Source: Lindgomyces ingoldianus
Lineage: Eukaryota; Ascomycota; Dothideomycetes; Pleosporales; Lindgomycetaceae
Direction: 5' to 3'
Length of the DNA: 64,000 bases
Assembly (NCBI RefSeq): GCF_010093535.1
Contig: NW_022985179.1
Span: 116,219 to 180,218 of the forward strand
Positions 46,813 through 59,114 of the stretch are shown here, one piece after another. Under the pieces are notes generated by a model. That model was not told where the DNA came from. It saw only the letters and a list, made by a program, of their open reading frames with translations, and did not search any database. Numbering within the stretch: the first letter of the stretch is position 1; the number at the start of each line of letters is the position of its first letter. Both the position numbers and the translations under genes were made by a program.

Positions 46813-48219
46813 CGTTATAGCGTTTCTAGTGCTTTTAGCTAATAAGGTAAGCTTTATACTTTATATTACACTACTTATTTTAGCAAATGTTGTATAGTTT
46901 TAGAAAACCTATTTAATTAAATTTTATAGTTTTAATATTTAAACGCTTTTTTAATTTTATTTATAGTTATTTTTACTTCTACTAGTTAGAAGATAAAGTA
47001 TTGCTAAAGTGTAAAAGAACAACAAGTAGAAAGTATAGAAAAAAGTATAGAATAGTAGAAATAAATAAATTATTAAAAAGACTTAAAAAGTTTAAAAAGA
47101 ATATTATATGCTTAAATCTAAGCTAAAAGCTTGTTTAAAAAAAAGTTTAAAGTGTATTTTAATTAACTAGTTATAGCAATAGTGCCTTTGTAGAAGTTTG
47201 TGTACACCTTTTTACAAAACAAAAATCGCGTTGTTTTTGTATCAACTAGTATACAGGTAGGGATTATACAGACTAAATACACATTTTTTCTTCTAATACT
47301 TTGTTTGCTAGCTCTAGGCCTTAATAACAGCCTAGATTCTCTTAGGTACACTTTTAATAAAATTATTAACTATAGTGTAGAGGATCTTCTTTTAGGTGTT
47401 TTATATATAGTTAATAACCTTTTTTTTCTTAATTACTCTAAATTTTTAAGATTTAAGTAGAGCTTAACAACCTTCTACTTTAGAATCTACTAGAGATGTT
47501 TAATAGAGTTAAGGTTTAGAAAGTATAAAAGCTAGTTAATTATTTTAACTTTATATATTACTAACTAGTTGTAAGTTGCTTAAAAAGTATAAATTAAAGT
47601 ATTATTTATCTAAAATAACAAGCTATTAGACTTTTAATTTTTATTTATTATCTTAAAGCTAAACTCTAGTGTTAGGCAAGGTGTTAACATAAAATTAAGC
47701 GTTTATAAAGTTTCTAAACTCTAAAAGCTTTTATTATTTTTAATAGTATAGATTTTCTAAGATTTATCCATAACACTTTTCCAGCCTTAATAATAAATAT
47801 AACGTATTTTATTAATCTAGCTGCATACTTGCAGTTATTTATATCTATATGTAGTTAAGCCTCTTGTAGTTAGCTAAGAACCTTATTAGTTTAGTTTTAA
47901 TACTAACTTAAAATACTCTCTGTATAGATAAGTATGTTTTCTACGTATGCGGTACGGAAGTTCTTTAGTAATTCTTGGAGTGTCTAGTTAATGTAGTGCT
48001 AAAACGTACTTAGAGGGTTAGCTATGCTAAAGAGGGTAACTAGCTGCTCTCTAGATTAGGGCTAGTATGTACTAGGTTTTGCACGTCATCAAATGATCCA
48101 ACGAACGTGGAAGCTGCGAGTAAAATTTCACCAATTACTTGTACATTTCCAATGCCTAATTCAAGGGTACCAACAAATAATCAATAACAAGTTATAGCAA
48201 CAGCACAATCGGCAAGAAT
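46813..48219. other. AT-rich RIP island, right part
   Basis: Stop-dense AT-rich sequence up to the mucin-like gene. One longer frame (47200-47460, plus strand) is leucine/tyrosine-rich only because of composition; I see no gene. Confidence 0.5.
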
Positions 48220-51039
48220 TTAACTACACAGTGGCACTCCCGCCGAACAATCACACCCAAGAGGACAATTCGGATCCGGCGGTGCATCGCACAGGACCTG
48301 TTCACCAAAGCACGTGCAGCCGGACGGACACACAAATCCGCTACTGCTTGTTGGTTCCTGTGCAGACTGCGATGCTGATGGGCTGACTGAAGTTATCAGC
48401 GTCGTGATGCTCTTTATAATAGTCGAGCTCCGAACGCTAATCGGTTTCGTACGGCTGCGTGATGTTGACACCTTCACCGTTGGTACCGATGTCGGTACTG
48501 TAGATGTCTTGCTGACTATAGTAGCACGATCTTCGGACTCCCACGACGAGACCATCGCATCAATCGCCGACGCGACGCTGTCTGCTTTCTCCTCGTCATA
48601 TTCGTCCATAGTTTCCCAATCATATGGCTTAGGCCCTCCGGTATACCATGGCGCAAACGTCAGAGTTCCGGAACCGCCACAAGCAGTGCCAGTGCAGGTT
48701 GCTGAGCACCCAGTTGCGACGGCGGTGCAGGATGTCGTACAACTCCCGCCGGCGCAAAAGGTATTGCATGCGCTCGCCGTTCGTACGGAACACGAACTTG
48801 ACGATGAGGAAGTGGAAGAGGAAGAGAAGGATGTAGTTCGGGAGGGATTTCCGGAGGATGGCTTGGAGGTTTCATTTGGATCATTTGGATCATTTGGATC
48901 ATTTGGATCATTCGGATCATTCGGATCGTTTGGATCGTTTGGATCGTTTGGATCATTTGGATCATTTGGATCATTTGGATCGTTTGGATCATTCGGATCG
49001 TTTGGATCGTTTGGATCGTTTGGATCACTCGGATCATTTGGATCACTCGGATTCCCAGTAGGCTTAGGCGGCGTCCCCGGCGGATTCGGTGTCGGAACAC
49101 CATTCGGGCCTATAACAATAGGCGGTATGCCCGGCGGATAGTATACTCCAGGCGCAGGACCAATATTGAAAATGATTTCGTACTCCTGTCCCCCGCCACA
49201 GAATATCAGGCATGGGAATAGAACAATTATGGGTGTTTCCTTTCCATCTTGGCCTCGAGTAGTTGTAGCCACATTTGTTGTCACGCCAATAATGGTGCTC
49301 GTTGTGAGGGTTGATAGCGAAGGGAAGGCAGTTATTTGGGGTAGGCCAGAGTAGATGCCCGAAGAGATGACCGGAGGAGGCATTGGGGTGGTCGTGGTTG
49401 AGGACGCTGATGCTTTTGTGCTAGGAGCGGGGTTACCATTGTTACTGCCGCTACTACTGCCACTTCTACTGCTACTGCTTCTGCTTGTATTAGAAGGACC
49501 TGGTCGGTTTGATGAAGCGGAGGCGGTTGTTACCAAGCTGGAGGTTGCTATTGCAGTGGACCCAGAAGAGGAAGTGATGCTGGATGGCGTACCACTATCT
49601 CGGGTTGAAGGAGGAGCACCCGAAGTGGAGACGGTAGAAACACTGGACGTGAATGAGATGAGCGTATTCTTAGAAGTAGATGTAAGGCTCCCCGGCACCA
49701 ACTGGCTGGTTGAACCAGAGGACCCAGAAGAGGAAGAGGAAGCGATGCCAGATAGCGTACCACCATTCGAAGTTGAAGAAGGAGCACCTGAAGTGGAGAC
49801 GGTAGAAACACTGGACGTGAATGAGATGAGCGTATTCTTAGAAGTAGATGTAAGGCTCCCCGGCACTAAATGGCTGGATGAACCAGAAGATAAAAGTGAT
49901 GTAGTGCTGGGCTTGGAGACAATGGACGACGAGGAAGCAATGGCCGAAGATTTGGTTGATGCTACTGAGGAGATAATGGACGAGGACTGGGTGGGGTGGA
50001 TCAGAGAGGGTGTCGAGCCTATTACCGAGTTCGGGGCAGATGAAGACAGACTTGGAACAATCGTAGCCCTGGTGCTATCAGATGCCAGGGAACCGAAGGT
50101 TTTAGTAGAGCTTCTAAGGGAGCTCGGCGCGATTGAGCTGAGTTTTGACGTGATTGCTGTGCTAGATCTCAAGTCCGTACTACCTGCGGGGAGGGTAGTG
50201 ACGGCTGAAGAGACGTCGGGAAGTGAGGTCCCTGTTCTCGAGACAGATGCTGTACTACTCCCTGGCACGATCGTGTGAGACGATGCGGTAATTGTTGTCT
50301 TTCTCAGGCTCGATTTAAGTGAACTGGGAGGCGAGGGTTTTGGAACGACCACAGAACTCAGAGTAGAGAGAGAGTTACTCTGGTAAGTTGATTGGGGCGG
50401 GTGCATGATAGAGCTCCCTGTTGGAGCTTGGGTGCCTCCTGAAGTGCTCACAGGAGAATTGGATGAAGCAGTACTGACTGACAAACTAAGCGATAAGGTC
50501 GAACTGCTCGTCTTGGTTGATGTCAACGTCTGCGGCCCATGGCAAGTAGTTCCGCTCTTGGTTGTCACGGGCGGTTGGGGTGGAACCGTGGGCATGGGCT
50601 GAAAAACCAAAGAGCCGGACTCCGTTCGAACCCAGACTAAAGGTCACCTTAGTTGAAATTAAGCATTACTCTAGGATCTGTTCATACCTTGGCCTAATTC
50701 ACCGATAGGCACGGTCATTTGTCCGCCGTCGGCACCGGTGGTAGTGATTGTGGTCCCTGCCGACGGCAAACCCCCATACTCGAGGAGAAAAGATGCAACG
50801 AATGTTACCTTAGAATTTGATATAGTGAGGACAGTCTGGGAAGGTATCATTCCAGGTGTTCCAAAAGACGTGCAAGATGACTTTTGAGACCGAATGGAAT
50901 TTTCATGAAGGCAAAGATTGTAGGCCTGTTGGTTCAATATGGAGGTTTGAACTGCGTTCGAGGCAGGGACATTGCCATAACTGCCCTTGAACAGAAACAG
51001 AAAATAAGTAAGGACTGAAGGGTGGAAGAGTCGTCCCAT
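48220..51039 (-). CDS. Secreted Ser/Thr-rich mucin-like protein with Asn-Asp-Pro repeats
   Basis: Exons (minus) 51039-50688 and 50636-48220 join in frame to 922 residues; the 51-base intron GTATGA to CTTTAG is the only choice that keeps frame. The N-terminus has a hydrophobic signal-like segment. A Ser/Thr-rich region of about 350 residues follows, expected to be heavily O-glycosylated, with an internal duplication of about 55 residues. After it come a Pro/Gly/Asn-rich hinge, about 20 NDP/SDP tripeptides, a Cys-rich segment (CNTFCAGGSC...), an acidic stretch and a C-terminal Cys-rich end (VCPSGCTCFGEQ; CPLGCDC). No GPI signal or catalytic domain seen. Probably a cell-wall or matrix protein. 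The long frame on the opposite strand (48314-49141) is only its antisense. Confidence 0.8.
48872..49050 (-). repeat. 9-bp tandem repeat encoding Asn-Asp-Pro
   Basis: About 20 units of ATCATTTGG or ATCGTTTGG on the plus strand (AAT/AAC-GAT-CC reading on the minus strand), in frame inside the mucin-like gene. Unit variants ATT/GTT/ACT change only codon third positions or Asn to Ser. Array length should vary between strains. Confidence 0.9.
49567..49884 (-). repeat. Internal duplication of about 165 bp
   Basis: 49567-49720 and 49729-49884 are strongly similar (both contain GTAGAAACACTGGACGTGAA), coding LVPGSLTSTSKNTLISFTSS twice in the Ser/Thr-rich region. Confidence 0.8.
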
Positions 51040-52082
51040 TGCGGTGGTTTTTTGGACCTAGAGAAGAGAGAGCTCTGGATAACTGACCGACAAGGCCTGG
51101 GAATCGCATTATATCTGGGGAAGCATAGGGCTCGAAATTTCTTTAGCCTCCACTGCTGGATCCAGGAATGTGTACTTTCATTTCCCGTCCGAAACATGCA
51201 CTACGCTAACAAGAGAGTGCATGGAGTAAGAGTTTATGAATTTGTAACTGTAATTGGGGATGATGTAGGGATGCTTTAGGATTGATAGGTTCCTGCACTT
51301 TCCAAACCGATGAAGGAACGCTGACTCCATGGGTATCTGGCCACTGTTTAGTCGGAAAACCCCAGGGCGTTGAAGAATTTCCGTCGACGCCAGGAACGGG
51401 CGAATACCTTTGTATAATCCACAGGTGGTTAGACCATCCGTCGGTGGCAGTACACACAAAACGCGAACCACACGTTTCGTGGCTAGCTCTTTATTCCTAA
51501 TTTCCTTTAAGTTGCGTTGGTCCATAAGATGATTTTGTGGTTCTCGCACGAGTGGCTATGGGGCTGAGAGTTGATGAGAATAGAAAAATCTGTCAGCTTC
51601 TTGGTAGCTTACCCACCCACAGGCCTAGCGCGGCTCATAGCTTGTGTGTGCCCATATTTACGAAATTACTTGGTACCATTCTTGTATGCACAGGATCTAT
51701 AGCTACGCCTCCTCCTCGAATTTGATTAATACTTAGTGGCGTTTCTCTCTAGGCCTAAATTTAAATCAAGCTTATTGATTCGCGCCTTTCAAGTTTGAAG
51801 GCTTCTCTTACTTCACTTTACACCCTTCGACTCGACAATTTCCTTACTCCTCAGGGCGACTTCACGGAGATTGGCAGCTCACCATGGAGGACGCCCCAAT
51901 CCTAACAGTCATCTGTTTCGAGTTTCGAAAACAAAAATGGGCATAGACGTGTTGTATTCACACAGCACTACCACACAGCTAGGTGCGTTAAATAGTGGCT
52001 ATTCCCTTCTCACTCCAAGCGCTGGCTGTACTCCCTAATCACTGGTAACCTGACCTTTGTCTTAATTGACGATTCCACTGCC
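51040..52082. promoter_or_regulatory. Divergent intergenic region
   Basis: About 1 kb between the mucin-like gene (-) and the metallopeptidase (+). Frames on both strands near 51178-51549 look accidental. No repeat seen. Confidence 0.4.
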
Positions 52083-53433
52083 ATGAGGGTCAATACATTG
52101 CTTCAAAAGAGATATGGTATTACACTTCTTTTACTATTCCTCGCATGGCTTCCCGCAGTCTATGGTAGCATCTCACTGGGTGATCTATTCCGCGTTAAGA
52201 CGGGAACAACTGTTGGGGGGGCGGATGGTCACACAGATGTGCTTCAATCGTACGAACACCAATACTAAAATGCAATCTAGGTAAGCTAATTGACTACAGG
52301 TGGTTGGACGATACTGTGACCTTGGTCGACTTCATCTTGCCAAACTTGCCGGAAGATGCAAGCCTGGTGGATGGTCGCGACCGAGAACTTAAGCGCAACC
52401 TCAAATCATGGTTCGACATTCGGCTCAGAACGAACGGAGGTATCCACCCGGACGACGATGAAGCATACAAGACCGTGAGAGGTTCGTGTACCGCTGTTCT
52501 GAGACCAGATATATTTACTGAACGTCAACCTGAGCTGCTTAGACATATTCTTGAACCTTGACGACTTCTTGAAGCAAAAGAATCCCGCTTGGACCCAGGC
52601 CCACTTGAAACCATGGCTATTTGTCAACAGCGATTGGCAGGTGGAGACCGAATTATATTTTGATGGCAACGGAAACCCTATTGACGAGGACGGCAAAGTT
52701 ATTCCTCCTAACACCCCTAACCCATCGCCACCGCAAGCGAACTTGCGGACTTGGACACCACCGAACATGGGACAGTTAGATCCAGATACCCAAGGGATAT
52801 TTGTTGATATGAAGAAGGGATCAGGGCCAGACAACTGTTTGTACTCTTCTGACTGTTATGAAATAATTTGCTAATACAATTTCAAGGGGACGAGTATGCA
52901 TATTGGTCGAGCGACCTGAGAGATTATCAATTAATTAAGAAGAGCGAGCGCCGCCACGCCGGGGGATTCTGCATTGAGCCCGGCCAGGATTTCTTTGCAC
53001 TTACTATTGGGAATATGTACGCCGATTCCATAACGATATGTCCAGATGCCTTTACAAATAAGGCAGAGCTGCACGAGACTATTGCAGTCGGGATAAATTC
53101 CCCAGCGGCCAAGGATGGGAGACTGGGAACCCCACTACAAGATACATCGCCAAGGTCATTGACATTGTTCCACGAGTTGATCCACATGACCAGTGACCCA
53201 GACAAAACGCCGGACTCAGCAAGTAAGTTCGCAGTTATCCTTATGCTTGCTAGCGAAGAAACTCATTTTTTGTAGCCAAACCAACTCTTTGCTTAGACCT
53301 TGTTAAGATCCGCAAAGCAGAAGAAGCAAGAACCAATCCCGACAGCCTTGTATTCTTTGTATGGTCCTATTACTTGGGCAGCAAAGGAGATCCACCATAC
53401 CGATGGAACACGGGTAAATTAGTAAAGCCTTAG
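52083..53433 (+). CDS. Secreted zinc metallopeptidase, M35-like zincin
   Basis: Exons 52083-52249, 52300-52481, 52543-52836, 52887-53222 and 53276-53433 join in frame to 378 residues. The N-terminal signal segment is ITLLLLFLAWLPAVYG (about 13-28). Zinc-binding HELIH is at 310-314, preceded by the hydrophobic SLTLF typical of zincins. Downstream is a conserved-looking segment (ARTNPDSLVFFVWSYYLG) like the N-x-D-[SN]-Y-x-x-[FW] region of deuterolysin/Lys-specific M35 enzymes. A third metal ligand Asp is not certain. Cys residues are few. Predicted extracellular protease; it could also be an inactive or specialised member. Looks intact. Confidence 0.8.
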
Positions 53434-53558
53434 GGTACGCATGTAGTACCGGGTTAGAAAAATGAGGTATTGGCGCTTTATATTTTCTTAGTTTTGTAGG
53501 AGATTGCAGTTATAACCGTCTCGTTCTTCTGTTTCCAGCTCTTCCTCCGAATTGCCTC

Positions 53559-54402
53559 CTACTCAGAATCATCGCCGCCCTCATTTGGGGGGTAATTGCT
53601 CGGATCTCGATAGTAATTCGGAAGCTCCACAAGTTTGCAGTGAAACTCTTTGATACCCAGCAAGCCTGCGTCCTTCAACTGCTCCATCATGTGATCGTAG
53701 AGCGTCAGATAGCGTGAATCCGGACTGACCGTAATCCCCGCTGAAGCCTTGAACTCCCTCTCGCTCTCGTCGCTCTTCCAAAAATGCATGAAGCGCAATA
53801 CAGCCGCCTCCTGGCCTGCAAAATCCCTGGTCCCATGAACCCAGCCACGTGTCGGGCGGGATGTGTATGCTGACGGACGAGACCCACCGGGAGCGAAATG
53901 GTAAACTAGTCCACGGGCTTGATCAGCGTTTGCTTTAGACTCTTTGGAGATGGTAGGTGGGAAGAAGGCATCGATGACATCGATCTTCTCGCCAAGGTGG
54001 TTCCAGAAGAAGGACCAGATATCACAGTGATGTGTCTTCAACGCGGTGCAGCTGAGCTGTGAGTGCTCTTCACGCTGTAGCCGATAGTCCTCGGACCTTT
54101 CGAACACGTCTAGAGCGGCCTGCGACTCCCACGCTGGAGCAGATCAGCGAGTTGGTTAGTCGCCGTGCGATCAGGAAAGCCAAACCTGTGATATACCACA
54201 CTGTTTCTGGAAATTCGATTGTGCGGCCGAAGAAGGCCTTTCTGAAGCCAGGCGTTTTTGCTGGATTGTGATAGGTAGTGAGCGAGAGCCATTTCTTCCC
54301 GTCTGAGGAGTTCCTGTCTTCGATCGTGTTGCAGAGAGGAATCTGCAGTTCTGTCCAGGAGGTCACAACTGGACCTGGTTTACGCAAAGACGAGTCGGGC
54401 AT
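53559..54402 (-). CDS. ABM-like dimeric alpha-beta barrel protein, two-domain
   Basis: Exons (minus) 54402-54186 and 54133-53559 join in frame to 263 residues, with branch point GACTAAC in the intron. The first half reads like a fungal antibiotic-biosynthesis-monooxygenase-type domain: WTELQIPL, GKKWLSL, TPGFRKAFFGRTIE, TVWYITAWESQAALDVF. The second half repeats the pattern (GWVHGTRDFAGQEAAVLRFMHFWKSDESEREFK). Members are small cofactor-independent oxygenases, stress-response proteins or of unknown role; the function here is unknown. The tail is acidic (NEGGDDSE). The frame stays open upstream but has no ATG, so 54402 is the start. Converges with the metallopeptidase, 125 bases apart. Confidence 0.7.
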
Positions 54403-54840
54403 GCTTGGGTGGCTGCAGAAAACTTGTGGAGGTGGGTTCACTTTACGTTTTGCGGATCTTTCAGGGATAGCCGTCCTTAAATGTATTGCTGACGGTTGTG
54501 GCACAGCAGGACAAAGAGAGTGGAAGATAGATGACGTAAGGTGATCTCACATCTCAAACAGCGGCCGACAGCGTTGAGAGTGAAGAATCCGGACGGGTCG
54601 TTTCCTTTGAAGACAATCTTGTTGCGCGATGGGCATCATGATGGGGGTCGGAACGAACGGCCCCGACTAAGATTCGCATTTAACACGCTATTTTCGAAAA
54701 CGGCAGTGCTCTCTCGGTCATCTATCATCTTCAAAAATCAGTGCATTTTCTAGGAGTCATCCTCAACTTTTTTTCGCCCCCGTATTTTACTAGTTAACCT
54801 CAAAACGCGTTGTGCGGCCGCGAAATTACCCGGGTTCTAG
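54403..54840. other. Upstream region of ABM-like gene
   Basis: Promoter side of the ABM-like gene, ending at the abrupt AT-rich boundary near 54840. A short frame (54541-54753) is not supported. Confidence 0.4.
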
Positions 54841-54859
54841 ATTATTCTAAAATATAAAG

Positions 54860-55333
54860 CTAACGTATTTCACAAGCAAGCAATCTACAGAAGCAAACAG
54901 TCTACCCTAACAACATTTTTATTCTTAAATTACATTTTACTCTATAACATTTATATTAATTAATTAAATAATTAAATAATTAAATAATAAAAAATATTTA
55001 ATTTATAGTAACATACTTTATAGGCAAGTTGCTTACACACCTAAGTTGCTTACTTTTGCTAAGACCCTACTAAACTACTTTTCTAATACTAATACATTCT
55101 TAATAACACCACTTAAACATGCTAAAAGAATATTAAATATAGCTTATACTCTAAGCTTTTAAATAAAATATAACACTTTTAAAGTAATATGCTGCAGCTA
55201 TATAAGGTTTTTTAAAAAATATAATAAATAACTAATACACTAAATAACTTTTATAAGCTAGTTTTATAGCTAACTTATAAAAGCTAGGTAATAATAAAAA
55301 GTAAGTAATTATTAAGTATATACTTAAGCTATA
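54860..55333. mobile_element. RIP-altered element arms (two families)
   Basis: 54862 begins with an arm of the 15599 inverted-repeat family (CGTATTTCACAAGCAAGC). 55012-55320 is a left arm of family FB, starting ACATACTTTATAGGCAAG, interrupted by the next FB element. Confidence 0.6.
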
Positions 55334-56433
55334 ACGTACTTCACGGGCAAGTTGCTCACACACCTGAGTTGCTTACTTTTGCTAAGACCCTACTAAACTA
55401 CCCTTCCTACACTAATGCATTCCCCACAACACTACTTAGACGCGCTAAAAGAATGTTAGATACAGCTTACACTCTAAGCTTTTAAATAAGACATAAAACT
55501 CTTAAAAAAATGTGCTATAGCTATATATAAGGTCCTATAAAAGATAATAAATAACTATAGCGCTAGACAACCTTTACAAGCTAATTCTACAGCTAAATTA
55601 TAAAGGCTAGGTAATAAAAAGAAGTAGGTAATTATTAAAACTATACTTAAGCTATATGCGTAAGGAATTTCCCCTTAGATAGCATTTATAGCTAATATAG
55701 CTAATTCTTTGCGCGCTAAGCGTAATCTAGGCCATGTTTGCATAAACTAGCCTAGTATGTTTGTAAAGCGTTATTTAAAGCTTAAAGTAAAGTTTTAAGC
55801 GTAAGTATAGTTAAGAGATATCTAGCTAATTATAAACTCTATCTTACTAAAGTTGTACGTGTTATTATCCTAGATGCTATACTTAGCTTTAATATTCTCT
55901 ATAAGGCTAAACCTGCTCTAAATTACTCTAGGACTCTTGTAGAAAGCTTTTTTATAGTTATACTTACGCTTAAACATTACTTTAAGCCCTAAATAACGCT
56001 TTACAAACATACTAGGCTAGTTTATGTAAACATAGCCTAGATTACGCTTAGCGTGCAAAGAATTAGCTATATTAGCTATAAATGCTATCTAAGGGGAAAT
56101 TCCTTGCGCATATAGCTTAAGTATAGTCTTAATAATTACCTGCTCCTTTTTATTGCCTAGCCTCTATAATTTAGCTGTAGAATTAGCTTATAAAGGTTGT
56201 CTAGCGCTGTAGTTATTTATTATCTTTTATAAGACTCTACATATAGCTACAGCACATTTCTTTAAGAGTTTTATGTCTTGTTTAAAAGCTTAAAGTGTAA
56301 GCTGTATCTAACATTCTTTTAGCGCGTCTAAGTAGTGTTGTGGGGAATGCATTAGTGTAGGAAGAGTGGTTTAGTGGGGTCTTGGCAAAAGTAAGCGACT
56401 CGGGTGTGTGAGCAACTCGCCCGTGAAGTACGT
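55334..56433. mobile_element. Foldback (palindromic) element, 1.1 kb, family FB
   Basis: Complete element: starts ACGTACTTCACGGGC and ends GCCCGTGAAGTACGT, with TA on both sides (55332-55333, 56434-56435). The two arms, roughly 480 bases each, are near-perfect inverted copies around a loop of about 130 bases (55810-55960). No coding frame. A TA duplication suggests mobilisation by a Tc1/mariner-type transposase. Partial copies are at 15955, 46160, 55012, 57124, 58380 and 60488. Confidence 0.8.
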
Positions 56434-56439
56434 TATGTC

Positions 56440-56819
56440 TGTCAGATTAAAGCACTGTTTCTAGGCTTCCTGAGATGAATGATGGGTTTGGATATGATGT
56501 ATAGGATGATCATTGATTGTATTTATTTATCAATCCTTTTTCTGCTCTACTCGTGTTGCTCGGCTTTTGTTTTTCCGATCCGAGTCCCTCGCGCACTTGC
56601 CCTATGCGCGACCAGCTTGCAACATGCTGCAATTTGTTGCAGAATATTGCAAAATGCTGCAAAATGCTGTAACATGCTGCAACATGCTGCAAAATGCTGC
56701 AAAATGCTGCAACATGCAGCAATTTGCAGCAACATACTGTTCGAGCTTATTGCTCGTACTATGTAGCAGCTTTAGTCAAGCGTTCCTCCTGTCTTGACAG
56801 TAGGTGCGCATATCTGACA
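56440..56819. mobile_element. LTR-like element, 380 bp, family LTR-C
   Basis: Second copy of 44275-44644, with ends TGTCAGAT...ATCTGACA, perfect 5-bp flanks ATGTC (56435-56439, 56820-56824), and one more 10-bp TGCTGCAAAA-type unit. Almost unmutated, so recent. Confidence 0.85.
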
Positions 56820-59114
56820 ATGTCGCATACAGCTATCCGTCTATATATATCCTTCTGCTGTGCTAGCTAGGAGGTTGACCTTTTAGCAAACGCAACACTA
56901 TATATATAAGGATTTTCCTCTTAGCTAGTAGCTATAGCTAATATAGCTAATTCTTTACACACTAAGTATAATCTAGGCTATAGTGGTATAAACTATCTTA
57001 GTATATTTATAAAGTGTTATTTAAAGCTTAAAAGTTTAAGCATAAGTATAACTATAAAAAAGCTTTTTATAAAAATTTTAAAGTAATTTAAAGCTAAGTA
57101 TAGTATCTAAAATAATAACATATAACATACTTCATAGGCGAGTTGCTTACACACCTAAGTCGCTCACTTTTGCTAAGACCCCACCCCAACAAACTCTATT
57201 ATAGCCTAGAACAACCTGCTCTAGCACTATATAGTACAGTACAGCCTAGAATATTATTTAGATACTACTTCTGCTTCTTGCTTACATGTTTGCGCGTTAT
57301 GCCTAGTCTAATTGCACTGTCTGCAGCGCCTTTAGAATAGCTTACCTACTTTAGCTTACACCTGCTTCTTTGCCTTCTTCTTGTCACTGCGCGCTTTAAA
57401 CTCCTTTAGAGCTATTAAGCGTAGGCCTTTTTAAATTATTAAGGTCTTTTCTGCCTTAATCTACTTTCTTTTATGCAATTTATGTTACATAGTAGCCTTA
57501 TTAGCTGCTTAAAGCTTAGTAATTTCCTATTACACTAACACTAGCTTATCTGTAATTATTACTGCCCTTTTTAAAACCTTCTTAAACACTTTAACTATAG
57601 AAGTTAGTAAACTATTTATATGCTTCTAAATTTTTATCTTTATAAGCATTAATTATAACTTAAGTTCTAGAGTATTACTTAAAGTTTATAACTACTAGGG
57701 CTTATTATATATAAGTAGTAGTAGTAATAAAGTGCGTAACTTTATATTAAGGCTTATTATAACTTATTATAGGTTAAAAAGAACTAATCTAGCGCCTTAG
57801 AACCCTTCTTAGATATTACTAAAAGTAATTATAGCATTATAAGCTGCTTTAAAGCATAGTAGAAACTTTATTTTTATAATATAAGTAATCTAGTTACGCA
57901 TAAGGTTTTTAGCTTAGCGCTTATACACCTTCTTTAAAAAAGTAAAACAACCTACATTAAGTAGCTATAGAAAGTATAATAAGTAAAAAAGTATATAAAT
58001 AGTAATAATTTTATTATCTTTATAGTATTACTAGAAATAAAGTAAGTTATAGCTCTTATAGCTATTAATAACTAGCAGACAGTAGCTGCTAATAGTACAC
58101 TTTTTTATATGCATATTAAAGTGCTTTAACTAGTCTAGACTAAGCTAATTAGTAGTCTAGCTATGCTTAAAGATTATAATAACTTAATTTTAAAGTAAAT
58201 TTTTCTTTTTATACTAGTTTAAAAAGTAGTTGCTACTCTAGAAAATAATAAAAAGCAAAATAGCCTACTTTTTAGCATTAATGCTCTAGATAGCTGTTGT
58301 CTACTTCTAGTTACCTAGCTAGACTACTTTTAGCTGTCTTTATCTCTCTAAACCTATAATAACTACTTTAGTAGATATCTAGCCTATTATAAACTCTGTC
58401 TTATTAAAGTTATATATATTATTATTTTAAATGCTATACTTAGCTTTAATATTCTTTATAAAGTTAAACTAGCTTTAAATTACTATAAAATTTTTATAAA
58501 AAGCTTTTTTATAGTTATACTTACACTTAAACTTTACTTTAAGCTTTAAGTAACACTTAATAAATATATTAGGCTAGTTTATGCTAATATAGCCTATATT
58601 ATGCTTAGCGTGTAAAGAATTAGCTATATTAGCTATAGCTGCTAGCTAAGAGGGAAATCCTTGCGCATTTAGCTTAAGTATGTGCTAAATAATTACCTGC
58701 TTTTTATTATTATCTAGCTTTTATAAGTTAGCTATATAATTAGCTTAAGAAGGTTATTTAGTGTGTTAGTTGCTTATTATCTTTTAAAAAACTCTATAAA
58801 TAGCTGCAGCATGTTGCTTAAAAAGTGTTATGTCTTATTTAAAAGCCTAGAGCGTAAGCTACATTTAACATTCTTTTAATATATTTAAGTAGTATTATTA
58901 GAAATGCATTAGTGTAGAAAGAGTAGTGTAGTAGAGTCTTAGCAAAAGTAAGCAACTTAGGTGTGTAAGCAACTCGCCTATAAAGTACGTTATAACTTTA
59001 ATAAAATAAGCTTTATAATAGACTAGATATTTACTAACTATACTTATACTTAAAACTTTACTTTAAGCTTTAGATAACACTTTATAAACATACTAGGCTA
59101 GTTTATGCTAATAT
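56820..59114. other. AT-rich RIP graveyard
   Basis: Fragments of family FB (arm start at about 57124; loop and right arm 58380-58988 ending in TAAAGTACGTTA) within stop-dense AT-rich sequence. No gene. Confidence 0.5.

Noticed and set aside
47200..47460. 86-codon leucine-rich frame in AT-rich DNA
   Set aside because: Composition artefact of an AT-rich RIP region; an overlapping frame on the other strand is equally open.
48314..49141. Long plus-strand frame with FGS repeats
   Set aside because: Antisense of the NDP-repeat region of the mucin-like gene; the 9-bp unit keeps all frames open.
49355..50278. 307-codon plus-strand frame rich in Glu/Val
   Set aside because: Antisense of the Ser/Thr-rich coding region; no intron or domain evidence.
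51178..51549. 123-codon minus-strand frame upstream of the mucin-like gene
   Set aside because: Overlapped by frames on both strands, no domain, no codon signal; likely promoter sequence.
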